From positions 496,001 to 560,000 of the forward strand of contig JAHBBC010000007.1 of the NCBI GenBank assembly GCA_019915015.1: a stretch of DNA of 64,000 nucleotides, given 5' to 3'. Below, piece by piece: positions 23,335 to 34,716 of the stretch (position 1 is its first letter; every line of letters begins with the position of its first letter). The position numbers and the translations under genes are program-made. Source of the stretch: Auriscalpium vulgare (taxonomy: Eukaryota; Basidiomycota; Agaricomycetes; Russulales; Auriscalpiaceae). A model generated the notes under the pieces. That model was not told the origin of the DNA and made no database searches. It saw only the letters and a list, made by a program, of their open reading frames with translations.

Positions 23335-25383
23335 TCAACGCCACGGATAGAATTGAGAGCGCATAGATATCACCTCTGCAATGGCCTTGTGGATTGTCTT
23401 CGCCAGTGTGGTCCACAGCACGTCTCGGTCTTCGGCGTGAGCGGCGGCGCAGCTGACGCAGTAATCCGCACCTCCTCCGTCAAGATGTGCCTGCAGCGCA
23501 GACGAGCACGACTCAAACACCGCGGCCTCCACGTCCGCCGAAAGAGCCAGCCCCCCCGCCGCGCCGAGCTTCGCATGGATATACTCGAGATGGGTCGCCA
23601 GCCACCCAGGTATAGCAGGCGACTGCGCGCATCCTCTGACGGGCCGCCTCTGTGTCGTGCACTCCTGGGACATGACCGTCCGGGACATGCTCCCCCCGCC
23701 GAACGGACTGGGCTCTTGAATGGGGATCCTCCTCTCCGGGGAGCGAAACCACGCCGAGTCGTCATGCGATGCGAGGCCGTCGAGCAGTGCTGCTTTCGCC
23801 GCGTCGCGGCATCCTACACGGTACTGAACGAGGTCGTGCAGAGCCGCGCCCGTAGGAAGAAGGCGCATGTCGTCGCCGCAAGACTCAAAAGTCACTGGGC
23901 TCGCCAAAAGCGCCCGCGCTGCGAGCTGCGCCTCCTCTTTTAGTCTGTAATGCACGGCGAGCATGTACGCGCGGCAGGCTTGCTCCACCAGGAATCGCGG
24001 CAGATGAGACAGGCGGAATTGCGCCCTGTACTTTGCCAGGGTCCCGTCGACCTCCAAGCCCATGCCGTATTTCTGCAGCGCCGCGAGGAGGGCCATCAAA
24101 CTGTCGACCGTCGTCGGGGGGAAGAAGATGGTGGGGTATATTACAGTGACAAGGTGCGCTAGTGTTTCGGCGCTTTCTTGCATGTCTATGACAGGGAGGG
24201 CAGCGTCCGTGGTAGACCCCAACTGGGGAGAGTTGAACATGTCGCTGAACAACGGCGACGCCGTTGCGAGCGTATCCTTGTGCACGGGAAAGTCCTCCAA
24301 GTCACAGGAACGCAGGACAACATCAGCGCGGATAGTGCTGGGACCAATATAATTCTCGGGGAGTGGGGGAACCACAAGACCCGGGTCATCGTCAAACTTC
24401 GCCAAGCCAAGCGTCTGCAATTGTGATTAGCGGATCTGCCGTCATGCACCCACTAAACGAGCACTCACGGTCAGCAGAGATGGCAGCAACTCGTCCTCCA
24501 ATATCCCCCACAGGGCCCGTACAGCCGACTGTGGTACTGCACAGCAGTCCTTGCAAAGTCTAGATTGTGTGTGCTGAGAAAAATTGTAATAAAGCGCCAT
24601 CTCGCCCGTGACGTTCGCCTTTAAGTTGAGGAACGCATTCAGCCACTTCGGGAGGCCACCATTACCTACGCCGCATGCAGGCGTGGCACGCCTGTAATTG
24701 CGCTGGATCCAGCCAGCGACATTTGTGCTTGTGCGAAACTCGCGCATGCAAGTGTTCATGACCCCTGCCATCGCGGTATGGCAGCGCACGAGCTCGTGGA
24801 GAGACGGCCCACTGAGGAACCGCAAATCCTCGCCCACACTTTCGATCGTGAAAGCGTCCAAACATGCGATGGCGCGCAAGGCCGAGAGTGTCTCCTCCGG
24901 AAGGCGGTTGCTCCACGCGAGAGAGAAGGCGAGGATCGGGTTCTGGGTCTCCCGGCGACGCTGGCTCCGGATGTATAGAGACACATAGCGAGCTTGATAC
25001 GTTTCTGCCACAGCCAACACGGGGATGATCTGCTCGAGAGCGTCGGGGATGGATGGCGGAGAGGGGAGGACGCTAGACATAGCGATGGATAGGAAGATGG
25101 TGAGCACCTCACTGGTCACGGGCAGGCATAGCACGGGCAGCTTGTCGCCATCGCTGTACTGAAGCGAGATTCCATTCTCGAGGGTGAGGCCTCCGGAACG
25201 ACGCCACAAAGCGGGATTCATCGCCAATAGCGACCGGAAATCAGGTGAGGTCTTCCCCATGATGAGCTTGAATGTGCGGTACTGCACCGCGTCCGACGAA
25301 CGCACGAGCATATCGGCGTCGGGGTCGTCGAAAGGCGCCCCATGGTTCGTTGGCGGCTGCAAGTCTGGTTGTTGGATAGACAT
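23335..25383 (-). CDS. Protein with two BTB/POZ-like domains, paralogue A
   Basis: BTB domains mediate dimerisation and often recruit cullin-3 ligases or chromatin factors. The partner here is unknown. The first domain starts near residue 15 (PFDDPDADMLVRSSDAVQYR, FKLIMGKTSPDFRSLL). Two apparent genes are really one: a GTGAGT...TTGCAG intron (about 24465-24420) joins LPSLLT to TLGLAKFDDDPGLVV in frame. A second BTB domain follows (ADVVLRSCDLEDFPVHKDTL, ASPLFSDMFNSP) with its own C-terminal helical region. It ends EVISMRSQFYPWR at 23335. Expanded BTB families of this kind are common in Agaricomycetes. It is a tandem paralogue of the gene at 25936-28051. Confidence 0.8.
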
Positions 25384-25935
25384 CTACTAACGTAGGTGAC
25401 CTAAGTCGCTGTACAGTAGCTGAGGGAAGCGACGACTCACGAGTGCGAACAGTAGTGACCTAGGTCGTCGTGCCGACTGGAGACGACGAGACGACGCTAT
25501 GATCGATGCATACTCTTATTATGTGCCAAGGACACGATAGGACACGATAGGACGGCATGCTGGAGACGCTCAAGAATATTCGTGTGAAAGACATGGTGGT
25601 GGTACTGAACTAGCTATAGGCCACCACCAAACGCCCGCGGAGGCCAAGTCGCAGCCCCGGGCCGGCCAATATATATCACTTGTCGTTCAAGCTTCAGATG
25701 GTCAAGATCACCATGGTGCTCTTACATCGACCATTTTGTACTGACAAAAACCCGCGTGCGGTAGTAGTTCGCACGACTTTTGTATTACTGCGGTCAAAGT
25801 TGTACTGGCAACTTTCAATTTGGCCCATTCAAGTTCGCGACGGTGTTTTTTTTCCCCTGGTCTTTACGATTCTACAGTAAGTGAAAACTCTCGATATGCT
25901 CGCTATGTCGAAGGCATCGCTGGCAGTGTGCATAA
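25384..25935. other. Region between the two BTB genes
   Basis: These 552 bp hold the promoter of paralogue A and the 3' flank of paralogue B. GTGACCTA(A/G)GTCG occurs twice (about 25397 and 25456), and the decamer GGACACGATA is directly repeated near 25530-25550. No ORF looks real. Confidence 0.4.
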
Positions 25936-28051
25936 CTATCGGATCCCACTGCACTGTCGAGTCACCAAGAAAACTCGAAAGAGACCTGGCGAAGAATTGT
26001 CATACTGCGTCAGTCCCTGCCCAAACGTTGATGTCACGCAAGATATCACCTTTCGAATGGCCTCATTCATATGCTCTGCTACAGAGTTCCACAGTGTATC
26101 TCGGTTTTCGGCGTACGTCGCGGCGCAATTGACGCAGAAAGTCGGACTTCCGTTCAGATGCGCAGTCAGTGCAGATGAGCACGAGGAGGACATCGCGGCG
26201 CGCATGTCGGTCGACAGCGGCAAGCCCCCTTTTCCGAGTTGGACATGCATGGATTCGAAGTGAGCGGCCAACCATCCGGGCATAGTTGGCGCTGGTCCGA
26301 GCCCATCAACAGCCCTCCTCTGCGCCGTGCAATCATGGACGAAGATCGCCCTGTGAAGCCCGAGAGGCGCACCGCTGGCAGTGTTTCCTTCGTGTCCTGT
26401 CAACAACCTGGATCGGGAGGGCTGAAACCAGACAGAATTCTGCTGTGCTGCGAGGCCAGCGAGAAGCGCCGCTTTTGCAGCGTCACGGCAACGTGCATGG
26501 TATTCGGCGTGGTCGACAAGCGCGAGGCCATCAGGTAAGACACGCATGTTATCTCCGCATGATTCGAACGTCATCGGGTTCGCCAAGTGCGCCTGGGCGG
26601 CGAGCGCAGCCTCTTCCTTCAGCCTATAACGCACGGCCAGCGCGTACGTACGGCAAGGGGCCTCTTCCACGAAGCGGGGCAGAAGTTGCTTGCTGAGCTA
26701 TGACTGCGAAATGTCCGTCGACGGCGACTTCCGAGCCCATACCGTACTTCTGCAGAGCCGCGAGAAGTGCCATCGTACTGTCGACGTTATCGGGGGTGGA
26801 TGCGATGGGGTACATCGCTGCGGCGAGGTGCGATATGGTTTCCGATTCTTCGGGCATCATAATGGGGACGCGAGATGAAGTAGAGGGTGTCTGAGGGAGT
26901 TTGAACATGTCTTTGAAGAATGGAGAAGCCATCGCCAGGATATCCTTGTGCATGCGAAAATCCACTGAATCGGTAGACCGCAGGATCACATCGGCACTGG
27001 GTGCGTTGTTGGGACCCATATTCGGCTCGAGCTTCGGGCCAGACGCAAGACCCGGATCATCGTCGAATAGCAACAAGTCCTCAATCTAAACTCGTGGCCA
27101 CAATTAGCTAAACCGATGATTTTATTTCAATCAAGCACTCACGTTCAGCAGATAGTGTAACATTTCCTTCTCCAGCTCCACCCAAAGATCTTGCACGGCC
27201 GAATGAGGAACTCCACAGCAATGCTTGCATTTCCCCTCGCAATGTCGGACAAAGTAGTGAAAAAACTGAACCTGAGTGACCGCCTTGCCCGCACTTGACT
27301 CGATATATGAATCCAGCCATTGAGGCAACTTTCGGTTTCCCATGGGGCGGCATTTCGAGTTAGACCCCGAATAGTATCGTTGACCCCAATCTTGGATTGT
27401 GGCGCTCACGCGAATTTGTCGTAGACTTGCATTCATGGCGTCCACGACCGGCTTGCGACATCGCACGAGCTCGTAGAGGCACGGGCCGGTGAACAATTTC
27501 AGGTTCTCGCCGACGCTGTCGACCGTGAACAGTTTCAAGGATGCGATGACGCACACCGCTGCCAGGGCCTCCTGATTGAGGCGGTGCTCCCACGCGAGGG
27601 CGAACGCGTGGAAGGGATTGTTGATCGCCCGTCTGCGCTGGCTGCGAATATAAGACGACACATAGGGCACATGGTACGTCTTCGCCATCGCAAGAACGAG
27701 AATGACGTCCTCGAGAGAGTCGGGAATAGGTGGAGGAGAAGGGAGCATGGGGGACATGATGATGGATAGGAAGGTGTGCACCACCCCGCTGGTCTCCGGC
27801 AAGCAAAGGAAGGGCCCTGCGTCGCTGGACGTCAGCAAGACTCCTTTGGGGATGAATCGCGCGTCTACGCTGCCGCCAGCTGACGACAGCGTATCGGGAG
27901 GCGAGAGGAGGGATTGGAACACCGTCGAAGCCTTGCTCATGAAGAGTTCATAGACGCGGAAGTGCACTCCGTCCTCAGAGCGGACGAGCATATCGGCGTC
28001 GGGATCGTCGAACGGCGGACCGAAGTTGCTTAGATTTCCTTGAGAAGACAT
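25936..28051 (-). CDS. Protein with two BTB/POZ-like domains, paralogue B (frameshifted)
   Basis: This gene has the same design as paralogue A. The first BTB domain (PFDDPDADMLVRSEDGVHFR, YELFMSKASTVFQSLL) starts at 28051. A GTGAGT...TTTAG intron then joins HYLLN to IEDLLLFDDDPGLASG, and a second BTB domain follows (ADVILRSTDSVDFRMHKDIL, ASPFFKDMFKLPQ). Near 26690-26710 the frame breaks. LQKYGMGSEVAVDGHF runs on in one frame, but the expected LLPRFVEEAPCRTYALAVRY lies in another. No plausible intron covers the shift, so it is either a one-base mutation or a sequence error. Past the break the frame is clean to 25936. Confidence 0.72.
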
Positions 28052-29053
28052 ATGTTGACGGACTGTGAATTACGAACTGAAAAACATTAATGCTCATCGA
28101 CGGGCGAAGAAGAGGCCCACCTGTGCTTGAAGAGCAGAAGTGTGGGAATCGCTCGTTCTACGATCGCAGATATATGTAGGTCTACCCACAGCAGACGCTC
28201 GAGAAGATTCGGCCGGAAGACGCAGTGAACACGAGGTGGTCTTGTGCCAGCGATATCCTGAAGAGTGCTCTATCGGATGGAAGATGGCCTGTTTGGACGC
28301 AGCTCACAGTAATAGGTGGGCGAAGACTGCTGCGGATGATCGCGAGTGAATATGTGGGCGCATTCGTGACATGTTTAAAAGTTGTGTCAAAACGCAAGCC
28401 GTCAAACCTTTGACCTCCAAGGTGAGAACGAGCAGGCTGGAAGTGGGCACTTATGAGCTGAGGTAACAGGCCGGCGATGTGGAGATCCGACAGCCTGCAG
28501 TGAGATGACGCGCAGAGCTCGACGTTGAAAGACGCACTGGGCGTACGTACCGTGAATCTAGCATGTTCGCTGCGAGTGCATAGGGAGCAGCAGTAGATGT
28601 GGCCGTCAGAGCCTCTGGGAAGTGGAGGGCAAAAGACAAGTTCGCCCCGCCCCCAGCCTTCGCCGGCCCCGCGGTCCGGTGAGGACGCGGAACATGCGCC
28701 CGCGAGAGAAAGTGCTGCAGCACCGGATGAAGGAGATTGTGGATTTTGTTCAACGTTCGAACGTTCAAGCTTCAGCTTCAGGTCCTGTCCTAAGGGAAAG
28801 TAGTCCCATCAAACTGGACAAGAACAATGTGTGGGCAGTTTACAACAGATGATGATGGTCATTGGTCTCTATGTGGAAGGCTAGAAATGGACAACGAATG
28901 CAGGTTGTTGTTATGAGATACATGCTATAAAGTAGTAGAGGTGTGGTGAGCAGCAATTGCTCAGGTAGATTAGGGCGAGCGGCCCCTCGTCCATGCGTGC
29001 AATTGGGTGAGGTATTGAGTGATGGATAAATACACCAGCACGGGGCAATGACG
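28052..29053. other. Intergenic region with a weak unassigned ORF
   Basis: One kilobase lies between paralogue B and ISA1. On the plus strand at about 28620-28852 an open frame reads MRPREKVLQHRMKEIVDF, then VQRSNVQASASG and KLDKNNVWAVYNR. It looks helical and charged like a small mitochondrial protein, but I cannot place it in a family or find its upstream exon. An opposing open frame covers the same bases. No repeat or RNA was recognised. Confidence 0.3.
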
Positions 29054-29808
29054 CTACGCGCCGACGGTAAAGGACTCGCCGCAACCGCATGCGTCCTTGA
29101 TGTTCGGGTTCTCAAACGCGAACTTGGAACTAGAACATCGACACGAACATGAATGAGCATCCTCGGTCCACAAGCGAGTACGATGCGGATGAAGCACGCA
29201 CCTTAGAGAGTCCTCCTTCCAATCCATGACACTTCCAATGATGGAGAATAGCGCCTTGCTGTCTATCACGACCTTCACCCCATCCTGCTCCACAACCTCG
29301 TCGAACTTGGCCGGCTTGTCGACGTATTCCAGATGATACGAGAGGCCCGCACAGCCCTTGTTACGCACGCCGATTCGGATGAGCTGTGGGGTCGGGCTAT
29401 GGAGGAGGATACGCAAGCGCTCGACGGCTGTCGGAGTCTGTGCAGCGACATTGAGCATCATGATGAAACACTATGTAACATTGCAAGGATCCGTGGAAGG
29501 CCACTCACAATCGACAGCGCAGCCTTCTTTGCTCGCAGCTGCGGCTTCGGACGTTCCGCCTTGGGCAGCGGCGGCGGGCGGGCAGCGACCTGCGGGGACG
29601 CGGCGTCCGACGAAAGAGGCGTGTTTGTAGCAGGGATGACTACGGGCGGGGAGTCGTGCAGCGGGGGCTCTGCGTGCGGATCCCTGTGCGGTGCGGAGAC
29701 ACCACGGGCGGACCATGCGGACATCATCGCTCGGCGGCAAGGCTGCGGGGCGAGAGGGGATCTTGGGATTGCATGGGGGAGCCAGACGCGGGCGAGCGAG
29801 GAGGCCAT
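29054..29808 (-). CDS. ISA1: Mitochondrial iron-sulfur assembly protein ISA1 (A-type carrier)
   Basis: Isa1 acts with Isa2 in the mitochondrial matrix to build [4Fe-4S] clusters. The start at 29808 gives a basic, Ala/Arg/Ser-rich leader (MASSLARVWLPHAIPRS) as expected for matrix import, then a Pro-rich spacer. The conserved part begins after an intron (AALSI-TPTAVERLRILLHS). The three A-type cysteines are in RNKGCAGLSY and DACGCGESF near the end. Three exons join cleanly. The leader is long (about 100 residues before the conserved domain), so the mature protein would be about 110 residues, as usual. Confidence 0.93.
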
Positions 29809-31161
29809 GTCGGGGCAGAGACGAGGTGATGGAGGTCGGTGAAGATGAAGAGTGCGCGAGCTGGGTCGGACCGATGGGGCGATGACAGAGTTGTTTGTGT
29901 CTGTTAAGTAGCCTCCCACGCGCCAATCAGCGCCCTCCGTTTTCTCAGCGCGCCTCCTGCCTCGACCAGCCCCGGCCGCGTCGACGGAAAACGCAGGGGG
30001 GACAATCACCCCACGTTCATTTTCTGCATCGGCCAGACCGAGGCAGCGTCAAAGCCGAGCCGCTCGAGGTCGGCGAGCCTAGATGCAGAGGCATGTGATC
30101 CTGCGAATCTATCTCCCGATTCGGAATTGCCTTCACTTGACTTTGCGAAGGCTTGCTGCCGGCGATGTCCATTCACCACGGTCTCGAATCTTTGCTCTAC
30201 CTTTTCTCTCCGCCAGACTCAGTATGTCCTCATGCACAAGCCTTGAAATGAATCTCAGGAATACACCGCGTTCGACACTGGTTACATTGTCGGCTGTATT
30301 GCCTCAGTGTGACGCACGACCTAATGGATCCGAGAGCTTCTCTAGATGTCTGTACAGCTCCCATCTTCTGCGGGGTATATCAGCACTTGTCCTGATCCCC
30401 CATCTGCCTCCTTGCAGAGTCAGAGTCCTCCGTGCACTGAGCCACCCGTGTCCTCGCCCTCCACAGCACACCTGCCCTTCCCTATGCCATAAACCATTCT
30501 ATCTATATCCACCCAGCAAGCTTCATCGGCCGCCGATGCGTCACATTCCCCTACGCCTGTCTTGCGTCTGTCGCATATCCTTCGGCACGCGGCCCTCACA
30601 TGCCCCTGCCGACCTCTTCTACGTCCAATCATCCAATCGCCCACCTGTGCCTAACCAGCGTAATTATCATCATGTCGTCAACGCGCGCACGGTGCAGTGG
30701 ACCGCTGAGCACCTGCGCAGTGCCTCGGTACCGCTGCGGTACGTGTACCTGTCCGGTGAGAATAATGCACCCACAGCCAAGGTTTGGGAGAGGCTTTTCT
30801 TGTCGCGGTGGGACGCCGATCCGTCCGCTATTGAATGAGCTCAGTACTGACTTCGTGCCTTGATATAAGAGTACAGAGCCTCCGTCGTCTGGCGATTTTC
30901 CCTCCCCGCCCTCTTGTGCGAGATATCTGCCATCGGCCACATCCGAACGCGTGACGTAGCGTGACATCGGGCTTTGACCATCCGGGAACGGTCACGCACA
31001 GGTCACACATTCCGGGAACAGCCATCTTTGATTCCTTGTCACCCTGCCCCGTCTCCTTTGGCTCACTTCCTTCTCCTCAAAGCCCACTGGCACTCGTTCG
31101 CAGATCTGGTGGATGGAATCATCTGGCTTCGTCCACGCATCAACTGCTTCTTGTCTGAAGC
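29809..31161. other. Intergenic region between ISA1 and the copper-fist gene
   Basis: This 1.35-kb region separates two divergent genes and must hold both promoters. A 251-codon open frame at 30083-30838 (+) was judged accidental: it has no domain-like sequence or splice context, and is rich in Pro, Arg, Ser and Leu. Near 30995-31020 the string CCGGGAAC occurs twice alongside GGTCAC(GC/A)CA-type repeats, which could be regulatory. Nothing else was recognised. Confidence 0.35.
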
Positions 31162-32628
31162 ATGGTGAGACAAGTCTCATGATGTCACGCAGCACAGCGC
31201 TCATTTCCCCCAGGTATTCGTCAATAGTCAGAAGTTCGCCTGGTGAGTCTCCATCCACCCCACCAAAATCCGTCATCAATTCACACAAATCTCAGCGAGT
31301 CCTGTATCAAAGGCCATCGCTCATCATCTTGCTCACACACCGACCGCCCGCTCTACGAAATCAAGAAGAAGGGCCGCCCTGTGTCTCAGTGCGAGCGGTG
31401 CCGCAAGCTGCGCACCACCAAACGTGTGCACTCCAAGTGTACATGCTCCGATGGGCCACCGCGCGCGAAGGAGGCAGAGCGGGCGTTTGGCACGAAGCGT
31501 GCGTCTTCGCGGCTACCAGTGGAGTGACAACTGATTTTCTTGCCGGATTGCCTTGGCTGTCTGGCGAAATGCAGAGAAACGCTACATTCCCATCGTACCT
31601 GCCCTTCCCAACGGTCTGAAGGATGCTTTCTCTGCGTCGAGCAGCTCCGAGCCGTCTAGCTCTCGGCAGACAGGTCCGCTCACATGTCCTTCCCCCAATC
31701 ATCCCCATATTGACTAACGCTTCGCACAGTCGACGCCCTGCTCAACCCGTGCCCGTGCGAGGACGTATGGAGCTGCTGTTGCGCGACGAGCTCCGCCGTC
31801 ACAGTTTCGCCTGCCGAGGAATCAAGATCCGCGACGGACGGACTTAACACGCTCGCTCGCGCCGCGGCGATCTTCTACTCCCAAGAGCAAGATCCCGACG
31901 CTGTACCTGCCGACTTCACCGCTCCTCTACCACCGTCCCCGCGCGCCGTCGCGCGCGCCCCATCCGTCCCGGACAAGCACCCGCGCGCCGCCTCGCGCAC
32001 CACCTCCCCGCGCCTCCCGCACAAACGCCTAAAGTCCGTCCCCGCCGCCACCCCCGGGCCCGCCCTCCCGCCGCTCCTCGTCCACCCTGTCCTCCCCGCG
32101 TCCAGCCCGGGATTCCCGCCGTACGCATTCTCCCCGCCGCCCTTCAGCGCGCTCAACATGCTCGCGGGCACGGGCTGCACGTGCGGCCTGCGCTGCGCGT
32201 GCCCCGAATGCGCGGAGCACCGCCCGGGCAGCGCCGCGCACGCGCACGCGGACTGCGGCGACGCGTGCCAGAGCTGCGTCGACGAGAGCGTGCGCGAGGT
32301 CGACCTCGCGGGCGTCGGCTTCACGATGAAGTGGGCCAAGGCCGCGTCTTTGCCCCGCTCGGGGTCCGCCATGGACCACTTCCTTGCGGTCGCGGCGCAG
32401 GTGCCTGCGCCGCCTGCGCCGGGCGGTGCGCCGGTCGCGCTGCCGAAGCTGTGCTGCGGCGGGTCGTGCGGGTGCGGGCGCGTGTGTGGGTGCGGCGGTG
32501 CGTGCGATGGGTGCTGCTCGAGCGAGGGACATGATGCGCAGGAAGAGGAGCAGGCGGCGGCACCGCAAGAGACGGCTGCAAGGACAGAGGAGGATGCGGT
32601 GCCAGCGAAAGCGTCATGCTGCTGCTGA
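31162..32628 (+). CDS. Copper-fist transcription factor (Cuf1/Mac1-like)
   Basis: Copper-fist factors bind copper-response elements and adjust copper and iron uptake genes. The start codon is alone on its exon (31162-31164). A 49-nt GTGAGA...CCCCAG intron joins it to VFVNSQKFACESCIKGHRSS. The fist continues CSHTDRPLYEIKKKGRPVSQ and CERCRKLRTTK, with the zinc Cys/His pattern intact. After a Ser/Pro-rich middle region comes CTCGLRCACPECAEH (32176-32220), matching the CxCx3CxCx2Cx2H copper-sensing motif of Cuf1-type activators that work in copper shortage. A second Cys cluster (CCGGSCGCGRVCGCGG) and a terminal CCC follow. Cuf1/Mac1-type is favoured over the Ace1 type, but function is inferred from motifs. 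Confidence 0.92.
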
Positions 32629-33120
32629 TGTGAGAGTGAATTCAAGGTCATTACTATCTGGAGGTGGTTTCCGTGTAATTTCAATGTTTATATCTAGGGC
32701 GGTCATGATTTTTCTCTTCTCATATATATCCCCTCTTCATTACCGCATGTTCGAGATTAAATCCCCAATATGCCAGAATTACCTGGATTGTGTAATGTCG
32801 GTAGCCCGTCGGAAGAACGACATGACTGCTCCGCTCTCATCGTCGATCAGGTTGTGCTTAGATGCTTGCTGGCCAGCCTGGAATAGCGCTCACTTACCTG
32901 ATCATATTAGGATGAAGCCTACGCATCGGCGGCATCGCACGGCCAAAAGTACTCAACGCTTCTGGATTAAACCAGTACATTGAATCTCCTGGGAGGACAC
33001 GGAGTCCCAGATGCCCCAGGTGCGTGAATGTCAAGATCATGAGTAGATACGAAAAGAATTTGAGCAAAATGACAGGAAGGCCAATCGAACGTGCGGTCAA
33101 AGCTAAACACTGGTACAAAA
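32629..33120. other. Convergent 3' intergenic region
   Basis: About 490 bp lie between the convergent stops of the copper-fist and UBE2W-like genes. The sequence is AT-rich with TATATATA near 32723. No gene, RNA or repeat was recognised. Confidence 0.4.
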
Positions 33121-34087
33121 TCAGCTTGATTGTATGCACAACATAGGCGGTGTAGATACGCACGTGTCGTCTGGGTTTTTTTAAGTGGTGTTTCGGCCGC
33201 TCAGCGATGGTCAGGGAGGAAAGACAGTGCATGCTTACCATCGTACACGAAATGCGTCTGTTTGGAGGGCGAGATAAGCAGAATAGAATCGCAGGTTTCA
33301 GAATGGAACTCGCCTTCTTCGGGTTATCAGGTGCCGTGCGCACGTAGGTGTCGTTGCCCTCTGGCCTGCAATACAAATCAGCAACATGCACACTCAGCGG
33401 CACAGGCGGCTTACAGCTCCTTCTTCTGCAAAGGCGTAGACGCTCGTCATCAGACGTATCGAGGTGTAAAGGACGCCGCACGTACCTTACAGGACGCGAG
33501 CATACTCTGAATGGTGATGCACACCGATATCACGCTCAGCGTCGGGGACCAGTCTTCACCAAGAATCGACGCGCAAATCTACAGTAGACAATCAGTATAC
33601 ACGGAAACATGGCACAGACACGACAACGCACGTGGCCATTCGTGTAGACGTGCTAGAGTACAAGGGCAGTGAGCAATCGCACGTCCGCGGACGAAATCGG
33701 GGCCGCACGCACCGGGTGCACAGGTGCCCTCATCTGCGAATCAACAACGAACTGCACCGCGGGCGCGCTGAACGGGTACGTGTTGTCGAAGCGGAACTTC
33801 AGCGCAAAGCGCTCGCCCTGTGCAGACGCCAGAGTCGGTCAGGGCGCGACGGACTGGGGCGCGGGATATGCGACGCACGCGGTAGAGGCTGTCGCCGAGG
33901 ACCTCGATCTGGAAGATCCACGTGTCAAAGTCGTCCGCCTTGAGCAGGCGGAGGCCTGGGGGCGCGTGGGTGAGCGATGCGGACAATCGTGCGTTGGGAA
34001 CGGGGCGGGCGGCGTACCGGCGGGCGGGGCCTCTGTCTCGATCTCCCTGAGCTCCTTGCCGAGCCTGCGCATGTATACGGCAGCCAT
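33121..34087 (-). CDS. Ubiquitin-conjugating enzyme E2, UBE2W type
   Basis: UBE2W-type E2s attach ubiquitin to the alpha-amino group of disordered N-termini. The spliced protein (about 165 residues) starts MAAVYMRRLGKELREIE and contains LKADDFDTWIFQIEVLGDSL and GERFALKFRFDNTYPFSAP. The active-site region is HPHVYTNGHICASILGEDWS, with HPH where most E2s have HPN, as in UBE2W. The catalytic Cys is in GHIC. The C-terminal part YVRTAPDNPKK-THFVYDDDTC mirrors the UBE2W tail, where animal proteins end DDTC. This gene adds about 12 residues before the stop at 33121. Eight short introns are needed, one of them (33258-33314) GC-AG. Confidence 0.9.
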
Positions 34088-34716
34088 TGCGGGAGTGGGT
34101 GCGTGTGGGTGCGTGTGCGGGGTGGTGGGGGCGAGACTATAAGCTCCCGGGTAAGGGAGCTGCGGCACTAGTAGCGAAGCTGTGCGGGGCAAATGACGAC
34201 GGGGGCCGGGGTCTGTGGGCTATTCCTGAAGACTGTGGACTGCCCAGGAACGCAGCGGAGCATAGACGGGCGGGATCGGATATACCACTCGTTTCTTCGG
34301 ATGGTCGCCTGCACGAACAGACCCACCTCCCATACGGGCGCTAGCCTACAGCAACAAACACAGCCAAACACATCCGCGCATAAAAACCCTGGCGCGTCGC
34401 TGGCAGCCTCCCAATGTCTTTTTCACCGTCTCCGCCTTAGAGTCACTTGGTTTCCCGCAACTTACAGAAGGGATGTACAGGCGCTCGTGGGGACGCAGAG
34501 CAACGCTCGCTGGCGTCGACGTTGGCTGGCTCTTGCGCCGGTTCAACATGACCTCTGTTGAGTCACAGCACTTTTTTTTCTTTTCGTGGTCCTCCATATC
34601 CGTAGTCCTACAACACAGTCTGCAATTGATTTGTTTCCTTCTAAGTACGAGTCAGCAACGCAGCGACCGAGGCACGTTAGCGATAAATACGAGCACATCC
34701 TCGACCAGTACAACTC
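34088..34716. other. Intergenic region between the UBE2W-like gene and HEM3
   Basis: About 630 bp hold the promoter of the UBE2W-like gene and the 3' flank of HEM3, both on the minus strand. Short open frames here have no support. A T-rich run occurs at 34569-34580. Confidence 0.4.

Noticed and set aside
24300..24480. Boundary between two separate BTB genes
   Set aside because: A GTGAGT...TTGCAG intron joins the frames cleanly, and the same join exists in the tandem paralogue, so one two-domain gene is the simpler reading.
30083..30838. 251-codon plus-strand open frame between ISA1 and the copper-fist gene
   Set aside because: It has no recognisable domain, no splice context and a Pro/Arg/Ser/Leu-rich composition. 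It occupies the region where two divergent promoters are expected.
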